Source: Daldinia sp. FL1419
Taxonomy: Eukaryota; Ascomycota; Sordariomycetes; Xylariales; Hypoxylaceae
Assembly: GCA_025201765.1 (NCBI GenBank)
Contig: MU623433.1
Location: 62,001 to 126,000, forward strand
Length of the DNA stretch: 64,000 nt
Direction of reading: 5' to 3'
Below, in pieces: positions 11,673 to 23,500 of this stretch. The notes beneath the pieces are model-generated. The model worked only from the letters and a program-made list of their open reading frames with translations, had not been told where the DNA came from and searched no databases. The stretch's first letter is position 1; each line of letters starts with the position of its first letter. Position numbers and translations under genes: made by a program.

Positions 11673-14042
11673 ATGTCGCGGCATGATATTACTAAGGAAG
11701 ACCGCATCGCAAATATGTTAGACAGGCTAGGGGATAGCAGCGACGACGAATTTCCAGAGGTAGACGTGGTCATCAGTCGATATCATAAAAAGGGTCCAAC
11801 GAAGACAGAAGAGACAGACAAGGAAACCCAAAGGGCGACGACAAAGTCCAATTCACGAAAAGAACGTGATGTGCCAGCTAAGTCAAAGACTGCTGCGGTG
11901 AAAGCCACACCCCTTCGACGACGGAAGCTAGGCCAAGGCCAGAGCCAGGGTCAGGTCATAGATGGATCCTTCTTAAAATCTTGGGGTGAGACGGCAACAA
12001 CGGCCAAGGAAAAAGATGACCGAACGTCAAAACCAAGGACTACTCGTGCTCCTATTCGAAGAGCGGACACCAAATCAGAGATATCATCTTCCAAGGACGC
12101 ATCAACTTCAAATCCGGTACCCGTTACGGTCCGGCATATGGGTCCTCGTACTATCTCCTCCCGGATTAACCCAGTTTTACTCCCAAAAGAAAAAGAGAAG
12201 CCCGAACAGAAGGTTAGACAAAAAGACGGCGATGATGAGAAGGGTACCCAAAATTCTCGGAAGCCAACCAAGATATTAATATCTTCAGATGAATCGGAAG
12301 AGCCAGGAGAAGAAGAAGAAGGAGAAGAAGAATCAGATACGATACAAGAATTCATAGAGACAAGTGAAGAAGAAGTATCCGAGTTCGTCTCAATATCAGA
12401 CTCCGAGTCGGATACATGGAATTCAGGTTCGGAACATTCTTTGACACCACCTACACGACGCTCCAGGAGTCCAGTCACGCAATGGGCGAAACCTCAGAGG
12501 ACGCTGTTCAAAGACCCAGGCAAAAAGGCGGCGCCGAGCAACAAGCAACCCCAACCCACCATCAACGATCCAAGCAAGCGCGCGCCCAAACAAAGCGAAC
12601 CTGGGAAAAGCATTCTTAGCTACTTCAAGCCAACCCAACAGGGGAACTTGGAAGATGCTTTCCATAAGCTTCACATGTAAGCCACATCAAAAATAGCTCA
12701 TGATATCATTGCCATGGTTAAAAGAACACTAAGCAATACTGACTGTCATGCTAGTTTTAATGAAGACTCTGACTCAGATGAGCCCTCAACCAAAGGGGCC
12801 AAGCGGCCCATTTTGGAGCCTACAACACCAAAGAGGACGCAGAAGACGTTGCCAGCGTCTCCCGTCAAGACATCCAGGATCCCCGCGTCGCCCTGGAAGC
12901 CCGAACATAAGGAGTTTTGGGATCCAGAGGTGAACTTCGCCTGGATTGACGAGCATTCTCCAGAGAAGGCTAAGGTTGCCGATACCATACCCGAGAAGTT
13001 AACCACGAAGGGGAAGAAGCAGCCGGGCGAGGCCAAACGCAAGCCTGGCACAAGCCCAACGAAACAACTTCGGGATGCCCGCCGCGCGTTTGATTCCATC
13101 AAAGAAGATATCGCCCGAGATTTCCTTCAAGAGCTAGATGCGCACGTGACCAAGGGCCGGCTTGCCCAGTTAACTAAGGAGACGGGCGGTTTACAGATTA
13201 CATGGTCCAATAACCTTCTGACGACGGCCGGCCGGGCGCATTGGAAGTGTAGGACGGTGAGCACGACCACGCGCCACCCGGACGGTACCAGCAGCCAGGG
13301 TCCCACGACACGGCAGCACCACGCATCCATCGAGCTTGCATCCAAGGTTCTCGGCAACGAAGCAGATCTCCTGAATACGGTGGCTCACGAGTTCTGCCAC
13401 TTGGCCGTGTTCATACTAGGCGGGCCTAACGATAACCCCGCAGACCGCGGCATGGGCGAGAAGAAGAAAGCAGCAGCTCACGGTCCAGAATTCAAGGGCT
13501 GGGGCGCGCGGTGCGGTGCCCTATTCGGCGACCGCGGTATCCAGGTTACTACAAAACACAGCTACGAGATCGAGTATAAATATGTCTGGCGGTGCGAGGG
13601 CTGCAGCATAGAAGTCAAACGGCACTCGAAGAGCGTAGACACGGAGCGCCAACGATGTGGCGGATGTCGCGGGAAATTAGTCCAGATCAAGCCTGTGCCT
13701 CGAGGCACCACCGCGGCGAAAACCGGAGGTAATAGTACGGACGCGGGAGAAAGTACAGCGGTGGCCGCGCCGAAGAAGATGAGCGCTTGGCAGGAGTTCA
13801 TGGCCAAGGAGACGCGGGTCTTGAAACAGACGGATCCGGGGCTGTCGTTTAAGGAGCGGATGGCGGTTATATCGTCGCGGTGGCAGGAGCTGCAGAAGGG
13901 GAAGAACGGCAAAGGGAAGCAGAGTGTGAAGGAGCTGCAGGGCGCGGTGGAAGTGCTGAAGATTGACGACGATGAGGATGACGGTGGCGATAGGTCGGGG
14001 AAGAGGGAGGACGGTAGGGGCGGTTATGACATCTTTGCGTGA
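11673..14042 (+). CDS. GCNA/SprT-family DNA-protein crosslink protease
   Basis: Exons 11673-12676 and 12755-14042 give about 763 residues. The in-frame junction AT|T uses a GTAAGC donor, a CTGAC branch-like site and a GCTAG acceptor. The N-terminal half is acidic and low-complexity, with SUMO-interaction-like motifs (VDVVIS near the start, ILISSDESEE, VSISDSESD) and a PIP-like KSILSYFKP around residues 311-319. The C-terminal half carries an SprT-like zinc protease with HEFCH at 546-550 and a third His at 577 (HGPEFKGWG). A four-Cys zinc ribbon (WRCEGC...RCGGC) and an HMG-like end (WQEFMAKE...SFKERM...SRWQEL) follow. This order matches germ-cell nuclear acidic protein (GCNA/ACRC), a nuclear protease that clears SUMOylated DNA-protein crosslinks. 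The first ATG of the open frame is used; Leu/Val codons upstream are not starts. The downstream exon is GC-richer than the first. Confidence 0.93.
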
Positions 14043-14952
14043 CGATGGGGCGAAGTTATGGTCACAATTCATTAAGCTAGGGGGTACGCGGCAGACGGGT
14101 ATACGCCGCGAAGTTGTATCTGAGCGGGTTTTGGCAGGACAGAATGAGGATCGATCGAGCGTCTAGGATAGGATGAGTAGGGATACGTACCTAGGTATAC
14201 ATGTCTAACTCGATATTCGTAAGGACAGGGGCAGTAGTTCTCAAGGCTAGTAAAGCTGGCTGGCTGATCGGATCGAACCTGTGCAGCGAAGACAACTCGA
14301 TAAGATTGGAATATTTGAGAGTCTAAAGCCTAGAGTCTGGACATATACGTAATGAAGATATGGCCGTTATTTTACAAAATAGTCACCGCCAGTCTGGGTG
14401 TTTAGTAAAAGCCTAAGGCCTGCTAAGAAATAACAGTCACAACCAAGATGGCTTGTATCCGTCCTCATTACACGAGTGTCACGTCTATCTAACCCTAGTC
14501 AATCACAGGGTAATTAAGGATACTATCTACCTAGGCTAAGGCTACACGTCTAAACCTCCCAGGCCAGGTCAGGTAACCAACCGCGAGACATGAATCCCTC
14601 TCTCCATATCCGTCCGTATCTACTAGAACCATATCCATATCCATATCCACCCGCCGCCGCTGAATATGCATGCTCATTTCCTATCCATACCCAAATAACT
14701 CGTTCATTAATTCGTATCGAGACCGAGGCTCCCCCGGGGCCTCGGGTCGTTGGACAAACGAAGGAAATGCTGCTCCTTGAGATCTCCCCTAGCATAACGA
14801 ATACCGCCATGCTTCGTCTTTTTGAATCCTACTCTTTCATGTTTTAAATCTGATTATTCGCATGTGTGATACTCTTCCTCCCATAGATCCCACACTACAG
14901 ATACATCCATAGTATCCGCCCATAGCCGTCCCATCCCATCTCAATACGCCGC
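14043..14952. other. Convergent intergenic region GCNA/MOG1
   Basis: About 0.9 kb between the 3' ends of two converging genes. No coding signal. It holds an exact TACCTAGGTA palindrome at 14188-14197 and a related CTACCTAGG near 14527. Confidence 0.6.
14188..14197. repeat. TACCTAGGTA palindrome copy 2
   Basis: Exact copy of the 10-bp palindrome in the 3' flank of the GCNA gene. Confidence 0.8.
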
Positions 14953-15820
14953 TTAGACCTCGTTAAAGAGACCCCAGTCCTTAACCTTGAAAGTCTCCCA
15001 GATCTTAGCGGCGTAGTCGACCGCGTCGCCGATGAGCTTGCCCTGCTTGCCGAGCTGGAGATCGACGTCGTCCTCGTCGTACTCGCCGCGGATGTGCGGC
15101 ACGTTGATGGTGATCAGAAGGTCCGTCTTTTCGCGCTCGAGACGCACTAGCGTTAGGATGATGGCTGTGAAGTCCGTCTTGCTAGCTGGACGTTGTGGCT
15201 CATCGGAGGAGGAGTCGGGCTTGCTGGTCGTGTGTGTGGCGATTAACGTGTAGGCGGGGATGTCTTCGCTGTTTGGGGCGAGCGCGAGGGTCAGTTTTTC
15301 GAATTTTTGATGGGATGGATTGTTGGAACAGCATCGGAGGGGAGGATAGAAGAAAGAGGGAGAGAAAGAAGGAATGCGCAAGGCTGGATTAGTATGATAC
15401 GTACTCTAGGCGGGAGAACACGGTGGGTGTAGTATTCCAGACCTTGACGTTCTCAAGGTCCTCTGCTACAAGATCCTCGAGATGCGTAGTCAAGGCGCGA
15501 CCATCTATCTCGGGACTGCTTCCCGGGCCGCCGACGCGCTCGTTGATATCGAAGATGATACTTGTGAAGCCATCTTTGTCGATGTACGCTTCTTGGTGGT
15601 CGGGGACTTGCCTTATGAGACTAATATACGGGCAATCGGATCGCTAGTGTTAGTCGCATTCTTTCGACGTCGGACTGAGAGTATCGAAAACTGAGAACAT
15701 TCGAAATAGAAGAGAGAGGGTAGAAGGTATTGTGTAAACGTACCTGACGTCGGCGAAGCTAGCTGGAAGGTCGCAGATGAGAGCGCCTCCGTATAGCGGG
15801 GTACTCTTGTAAGTCGTCAT
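14953..15820 (-). CDS. MOG1: Mog1, Ran guanine-nucleotide release factor
   Basis: Exons 15820-15744, 15620-15405 and 15268-14953 encode about 202 residues, the usual Mog1 length. The N-terminus reads TPLYGGALICDLPASFADVS, then LIRQVPDHQEAYID and an FDINERV segment. These are the family's conserved first strands and RQVPDxQE motif. The third exon begins DEDIPAYTLIATHT and continues with TDFTAIILTLVRLE and LLITINVPH, the core beta strands. Mog1 binds Ran GTPase and stimulates nucleotide release, supporting nuclear protein import. Intron sizes are 123 and 136 bp. The third-exon acceptor AAACAG at 15269-15274 is chosen because it restores phase and family alignment; it has a CTGAC branch-like site upstream. 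Confidence 0.93.
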
Positions 15821-18406
15821 CGTGGGGAAGAAGTTAAAGAACGTTGCGGGAGGAGACTGGATTCGGATTCGAAATTTAAACTCAAATATCGATAGGAATA
15901 TAAAATAGAATTAGAGAGAGATTGGGGAGGAGATTTAAAGTTATGTTACTCGGACTTGGTGGGACGTTGGTAATAGTTTAAATATTTGACAAAAATCGAC
16001 CCTTCTACAATACAGGTACAATACCTAGGTTAGGTAGGTCGACATTGCCTTGCTGCGACTGCCTGCGACTGCTTGCGACTGCCTGCGTACATGTGCTTGG
16101 TGGGGCAGCAGGTTAGATGGGCTGAAATGGGGTAGTAAAAATGATGTAACTTGCAGCTTTGCGACACATGTTTTTAGTACCCGGGTACACTAACTAAACC
16201 TAATTTAGCCAACAACGGATGAAGCCGAACAATAGGACGCGACCATCTTTCAACTTTCGTCTCTCTCCTTTTTTTTTTCTTGTTTTTTTTTCTCCCTCTA
16301 CGATCAGTTCGTCGCCAAGGGTATTACTGCTCGTGCGACTCATCGGGAGTTATTTACGCCTTGAACGTACCTACATACTACGAGGTGTCGTTTTGTTGGA
16401 TGCCTGGCGCAAATGCCTGCATGTCTGCGCCTCTCTTTCGAACGAACGAATATGTGACTCACGAAAGACGGTTATAGTCGTTTTATATATGATAGACAGA
16501 GAAGGTATAAATATCAGCATTCGAAGACTCTTATAGGCTCAACCCAAGTTTCTGCTCGAATTTGAATTCATAATCCTCCAACGGAGCATTCGGCATCCGG
16601 TGCATATAACAACTCCCGATACGAATTCCAATGAACAAACTAACTAACTACATTAAAAGACAAATATGACTCAGAACTGATACTATAGAATCGTGTATAT
16701 ACTCGATATAGTCGCCCGTTGAACAGTCTATGAGTCAATTAATTGAGCAAAGGAACTGCTCAAACTAAAGATTTAAACACCAGAGGATTGCGAATCTAAC
16801 TATTTTGGCGAATTGGAAGTCTATTAGCCAACACGGCGGTGCAGCTCATATAGACGGCCCGAAATGCGAAACAAGACTCATACTCTCGATATAGCACTCT
16901 TGTGTATAAACGTACTATTCGTAGGGTAAGCTGGCAAGGAAGAGATAATGATCTGCTAGAAGAGCTAGGCCCCATTGCCCTAAGATCGATTTATAACTTG
17001 GGAAGACATTCATATATGAGCGGGGAGCCGCCAAAGGTTACCAAATCATATCAGCACGATCCCCCAAGAGAAATAACCAAACGCCAACCACCCTACTACG
17101 AAAAACTTGGAATTATTTAAAGCCTGGGTATGACTTCACTCGTAACTTATATGGCACCGCGCGCCTTGTTGGACGATTTCGATGAACCGAGAGTCTAGGA
17201 AACAAGTTTAGGTGTATTCCGCAGGTAGAATCTCGGAGAGGCTCTTACTAGTACTTTCGGTGACGGTACCATGGATTCGTAAAGTCGTTACTACCAGCCG
17301 CTATCTGCTAGTCTTCCCGATTCACCTAAAGAGAATGGAAACCTGCCGGATATGATACGCATCCCACCGCGAATCCTAGATTTGGAATTGTCCCACCTAG
17401 GTACCTTTCCGCGTACGAAACAGCTTAAATAGACGTTTAGGAACACGGCGCGTTCTATATACTTAGCGCGGGTAAGAGCAGCTATATATTATTTCTACAT
17501 AGAAACTCCAAGATGAAGCCTCCAGAAAATATCTTTGAAAATAGTATAACTATCTAGAAATAGAGCTATATAGATCAACCCTGCCGAATAATGAACGCTG
17601 CTAGTAACTAGGTTCAGAATTGTATGGCTTAGTCTTGCATTTGTATAGTCCTACACAATCACATCACGACTTAAAGCTGGATTCAAGTAGAATCGAGCGA
17701 GGTATAAAGTATTTTACTTTTGGTTTCTTCGAGAACGAAGCAAGCTTAAAGCTGGCAAGCGATAGAGAGCTCCCTTGAGCGAACTTCGACTGGCTACGAG
17801 GTTGATGATTGAATGCTTATAGCAGGAACTGTCACGTATGAGCAAAGGAAATCACAATTAGGTAACGCCGCACTTATATCTCTGCTGTGTTATAGATTCA
17901 ACATCATCATCAATTCAGCCATTACATACCTGACCAAGCTATCTACCTCAATAGCCATCCATCCAGCCATTCATTTATCCCAGCCCGAACCCACCGGCCA
18001 CCAGCCTCACTTGGGCAACGCGGCTAGGGCTCCTAGGCTTTAGGTGCCAAAGTCCTCCCGATACCGATCCCGTCACCAAAACATTCCTCCATGTAAGTCA
18101 TACGTGCTCTGCCTTCCCTAGGGGTATCATTGGTAGTAATGAAAGTCTAGAATGCAAAAATAATAACGTATCGAAAATGGTCAAAATAATAAAAGAGGAG
18201 CATCTTGGGTATTATCGCGGTCAACCACCCAACCCCCAGAGCGCCGAAAAATAAAATTCAAGGATTTTGACCGTAACGTTTAGACCGCCCCAGATAGGTT
18301 GCGTTGCTTTGCTACCGGGGGGGGGGGTCCGAACTAAGTTGTTTCCTTATGCAGATATGTATATCGTAATTTTCTTTGGTTGTTAAAATATCCCCTAGTA
18401 GACCGC
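15821..18406. other. Gene-free interval MOG1 promoter / YTP1 3' flank
   Basis: About 2.6 kb with no convincing coding frame. It carries an imperfect 10-bp tandem repeat (gcgactgcct-like) at 16053-16088, T-rich runs near 16266-16291, a degenerate CCTAGGTA-type motif near 16022 and 17396, and a run of ten G residues near 18318. Confidence 0.55.
16053..16088. repeat. Imperfect 10-bp tandem repeat
   Basis: About 3.5 units of gcgactgcct/gcgactgctt upstream of MOG1. Direct reading of the sequence; function unknown. Confidence 0.7.
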
Positions 18407-20526
18407 CTAGACACGGGAAGCTAAGTCCCACGATTTCGGTGATCGGCTGGATTCCTTTCGGACGGCCCAACCCTTCAAGGCTAGAAGAATAACTTCCCAG
18501 GCCATAACTAGGCCGACTAAGCCCATGGTAACGGTGTAGAAGAACATGGCGTCTAGGTCGTAGTGGATCATCCCCGCAACCGTGTCGTTGGCCTTTTATC
18601 ACCGTTAGTTAGTCAATGAAATTCATAGGGTAACTGGGTAAGTGGATGTAACTTACGCTTGCCATGAAAATGGTACCACCCGCAATGAGACCAAACGCGG
18701 TAATGAGCTCGGTAGGAGGTCGGGAAGGCAGGATTGAACGTGGAGGCTTAAGGTACACAAGGACGTATGTGAATGCCCGGGCGAAAGAAGCGCCAGTCAA
18801 GAGGTTACCCCACTGCTTGTGAACCATGCTAGAGACCATGTTGTGCTGCGTGTGCGAGCTCATCATGATACCAAGAAGGAAGATGACGAGTGCCGGAATA
18901 GGGTTAATGGAAAATTCATATTCCCTTGGCGCCCGTAAGGCCTCGCGCTCTTCGTCATTGTACGCATGACTTGGATGCGAGAGAGCTGTATCGTATACTG
19001 TAGTATTCAGAAGCTCGCGGATCCGCGTTGATTCAATAAGCATTGCAAGCTGCATCATCCTGTTAGTTTTATCTTACATAACTGTTAATTGGTATAATTA
19101 ATCTTACCAAACCACCACCGATGAAGAGAACCGTGATGGAGATGTGCTCTAGATCCTGAGAGCTGAATTCTTTGCCGGCATTGCCAAGATGCTCAAGGAA
19201 AATGTTGGTTGAGCCGTACGTGAAGATGAGCGCACCCTCGACGAATTCGCCGGTAGGTCTCCATTTTTGGGAGCTTTGTTTCGGACGAACATTCCAGGCC
19301 TACGTAGTTTTTTGTAAGCAAACACATGCCGATCAATAGATTGGGGGCGGTATTCGTTCCAACTTACCCAACCCAGCTCACCGAAACTTCCCGACCACCG
19401 TCCGAGAGTCAAAATGCCGTACCAGAAAAAGATGCCGCCTTTGATCCAATGGGCTAAGCCACTGAAAATACCGTGTCCCTCCTGAATCAACTGGTTAGTC
19501 TACGAAGTAATACTCCTTAATGAACTCATCTGGCTCAACTTACAAAGAATCGGCCAAACGTGATAATACCAGTGCAGAGAGCGACGTAACCTAGAATAAG
19601 AATGGTCCTGTCGACGAAGTTGTAGGCAAACATCAAAACCTTCCACGCTCTGGTGGAGATCTTCCCGGAAAATCTGGCGATGAAAGAATTGGTCCTCTTT
19701 GAGCCCAACACTTCCGCGGGCTTGAAATGAACATCTTCGAGATCGTCGTAGTGGATTCGTCGGCCGTCCATCTCAATAGGGGATTCCTGACCCACTGCTG
19801 TTGACACGGAGTTGCTTCTCAAAGACTCGGTATTTGGCTCGGTGCCTTGCCCACTGTCGTTCGAGTGGCGGTACGGGTCAGAATACATCGCGTCGTTGAT
19901 GCGCTGGTGTTCAGCCATAGCTTCCGTCGAGACGGGAATGAATGCTTGTTCTTCCTCCTTCTCGTATACTTCTGTTCTCCCTTTGCCCATTACACCTGCG
20001 ACGCGACCGACGAGGCTGATAAATACTTGCGCGCTGACTACCCAGGTGACTATCCAGCCAAGCTTGTGGTGCGCATTGTTGGGATATAGGTCGGGAGTGT
20101 TCGCGTTGTAGGTGATTCCTAATACGACACCGAGCGCATTCGTGACGAGGAAGAGAAATTGGACCGGGAGAGTATACCGAGATCGCGCGATCGAGAACAT
20201 GACAGCTGGCGGAAGCAATTAGAACATATGCGAGTATGTTGTAGAGTCGTTGGAACAGTTCTCATACCTATTGGCAGCATAACTACCCAGCTAATAACCA
20301 TCAGCGCGATATGCGCGTAGATTTCTGTTACATGCTCTGGGTGCGAAAAGTACGTGGGCGGGTAAGATTCTGGATCCGGTTTCGGTTCTTCTTTGTTCAT
20401 ATCCATACTCATGTCCATATCTGTTGCGCCTTCGTCGCCATGGCCATGGGCAAGAATTGTAGGAATGGCTCCCGCTATGGCGACAAGCGCCAGCGCCTTG
20501 AGCGTAAATTGAGTAGTCGACCTCAT
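18407..20526 (-). CDS. YTP1-like multispanning membrane protein
   Basis: Six exons (20526-20268, 20205-19544, 19490-19368, 19299-19108, 19049-18657, 18592-18407) encode about 604 residues; all five junctions keep frame. The protein starts with a signal peptide (KALALVAIAGAIPTILA). A His/Met/Asp-rich luminal segment (HGHGDEGATDMDMSMDMN) follows, then a membrane segment ending WVVMLPIAVMFSIARSRYTLPVQF. The cytoplasmic loop is Ser/Glu-rich. After it comes the conserved GRWSGSFGELGWAWN region and a C-terminal block of further membrane helices. The order matches YTP1 (DUF2427 plus YTP1 C-terminal domain), a fungal family whose biochemical role is not established. The stop after WDLASRV was located by reading the last exon through; the exon begins after an AAAAG acceptor with a CTAAC branch-like site. 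Confidence 0.9.
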
Positions 20527-23500
20527 CTCAGCTCAAATTGTGTAGAATATGTCGAACGGTAAAACTGGGCGGGTCAACCGGGAGAGATATATTTACATGC
20601 CCCCGGCTGAGCTCTTTGTCCTCGTAGGAGGGTTAACCCTTGAACAAACTGTACCCTAGCACGGTTAGAAAATTGCGCTTTCACCGACGTAGCTCAAGTT
20701 TTTATGAAAACCCACGAGGGCGGGTAGCAGGTAGCAGGGTAAGGCCAACCTCGGCGGGTTTCCGCTTTGTTACGGATAAGTACTGTAAAAGCTTATGTAG
20801 AAAAGCTTGGATTTAAGAATATACAACCATTAAGAGATCGGGCGAAGTGACTATTAGTTTTGGTTGGTAGTATCCGGCGGAAGCACTACTACCTCATGTA
20901 TGATGTATGTTAGTTATATGTATGGTTTGTATGGCTTTGTATGGTTATGTATAATATGTATGGAGCGACGAACGAGTCATATGGAGGGGGGAGGGCTTTC
21001 ATAAACAGCATCTTGGTGGGAAGGGGAAAGAAATAAAATAAAAGGTGCATATTCTCCGGGATTATATTTATTTTGTACCAAGACGGAAAACGGTGTCGGC
21101 GTTCCCTTTGTGCCTTGGACCATGGACCGTGGACCGTGGCCCATAGCTCCTAAGCTTATGAGGTTTTGAATGTACTATGTAAAGGTATTGTGCGGTAGCC
21201 GGGCATGTGGGTTATACAAGTATCGACCATCGGCAGAGGCGTATCGCAAGGCAAGTACTACTATACTTTATTTACTTATATTAAGCTAGGGGCGAGATAC
21301 TTTTTAGCTACATGTACTTCTTATAATAGCTTAAAGTGTAAATCCACCCTGTATCAGTTATAAAAGTTACATAGCAATGGTGGAAGCTATAGCTTGGTAT
21401 GAAGTACCTCTCACTTCTTTCCATATGTAGTCTTATACATGTATTTATTCTCCGTTCAAATGTTTAGTGCTGGCTACCTATTGAACGTGAACATGAATAA
21501 TAAAGGCCGGGCCCACCCGGAGCACACATTTCTTCTTGTCATCCGTTTGCGCCATCTGTTTCTTATGAGCCATCGAGCGATAGCGTGGAAAAATAGCACG
21601 ATGGTCCATCCGAGGTATCCGAAAAGAAACCAAGAACGGGCGGTATGGGAAATCATGGATATTGATTGAGGCTGTCAAGGGCTTTGAAGGAAACTCGCAG
21701 AACCAAAGTGTGGATGTCTTGGGGGCAGGAATGGGTCATCTTTAGCTAACACCCTGGTCTAGTTTCCTCAGTTCCAGGTCTCTTCTAGTTAACTAGTGTA
21801 GTTAGTCGAAGGTAACTCATGTATAATCACGTACCCGCTCGCCGGAAGAATACATAAGAATATACATAAGAATAACATAGGCCGGCATGGGCTCGCTAAG
21901 GTATCCACTTCCCGCTAGGTACCTATGCAGAGCGTCGATACCTCACTTGAACAGGGTTAGGTGTGTATTTGTATTTCCGCACTTGGCCATGCGACATGAC
22001 TCCCTTCACCCTTCGCCTACAACTAGAAGCTTCCCAACCAATGGTTGTTTCTAGCCTATGGTCTGACCTAAATTATGACAACTGGAATTATGACATGATT
22101 AATTTTTTCTTGAACGACAAAAGAGCGACCATCCGAGGACCCCGCCATCCGGAATCGGATATAATGCCAATTCCTACACCTTACCTATTCCTCTGGAGCT
22201 ATTCCTCCGTGTTGCATCTCTTTTTGAAGGTAGACACCCAGCAATGGACAAGTTTTAAAATATCGCTGGAACTTTCCTTTCACTATTTCTTACATTATTA
22301 TGGGGTAGTTATGTTACCTTAACACTTGTCAAATCCCGGGTATTGCTCTACCATACTTAACGCTCTTTACATATGTAGTTTGATGAATCGTGATCCCCTC
22401 AGAATGATTTGTGCTATAGAGATGTGCGTATGTCAGGATTCTATTGCAATGTGTGTTGCATCGGGTAGGTTTTCTAGAGGAAGCTCTAGTAGCTTAAGAG
22501 TCTAATATACACGTGGGGTACGTACCCAATAGCATATGTAAGGCATGCATATCTAAAGCTTAGAAATACTTTTTTATATCTGATCATGTGTGGACTCCGC
22601 TTACCTTTTCAGGCAGGCTCGTGGATGACTTCTCAGCCTTTCGAGTTTTTGAGGAGCCGCGCTAGCAGGGATTATAGTACATCGTTAGTGGAGTTGTACG
22701 GTACCTAAGTACTTTAAATATGTACTCGAGCGCAGGGATTGTTAAAAAGCCGGCGTTAATGTACAACACCTTTGGTAGCGCTTACAACATCTTCAAAATT
22801 CCAAATGTTGTACATAGTAGCTATGACTCCGTATTCATGAGTTGGTTATTTCTTCGATAGTTGTCATCGACCGGACGGCTGAGCTCGTTACAACAGCAAT
22901 ACACAACGTTGGCATAACCTTGCGATCAGCCAAGCTTCACATCTTTCGTACGCAAGTCTACACTACGGTAACCAAACAGAAAAAAAAAAAAAAAAGAAAA
23001 AAAAAAAGAAAAAAGAGTCGAGTCCGAATGACAATACAGTTTATACCCATCTAACTCCGAGAAAGGCGTTTCGCCATTCCCATAGTGCCCCTAGCAACGT
23101 CGGTCTATCGCTTGACTAGGGTTCAACTGCGTACCCGAACGCCATCATGCATGAGAGTTGTAACACGACTAATTGCCGACCGTTTACAACGTATACTATG
23201 TATATACTTATGATATTTTTTACATCCAAAATCAAACCCATATGACAAGTCGTATATACTAACTCAATGCGAGGAGTCAGTACCGTATCAGGCGATATCT
23301 CTGACAGATATAGTCTGGGGTAGACGTAGATAAAGGGGAATCAGTGGTAAGATGTCTGATGTCTGGAGAAGTAGTGTAAAATGGGAATCTCCACTAAGCC
23401 TCCGAGGGAAGATGGAGGGTAGCATTAGCGATGGAACGATGGTGCAGTCACGGGGGGGGTATTGGGAAACTATTTTCGATGAATCTTTCTCATCGAAGCC

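Noticed and set aside
21963..22322. 119-codon open frame in the 20.5-25.4 kb gap
   Set aside because: No domain, signal peptide or splice-supported extension; composition matches the surrounding non-coding DNA.
22979..23014. A-rich tract as a retroposon tail
   Set aside because: No reverse-transcribed gene copy or target duplication is visible next to it; it looks like a simple low-complexity run.
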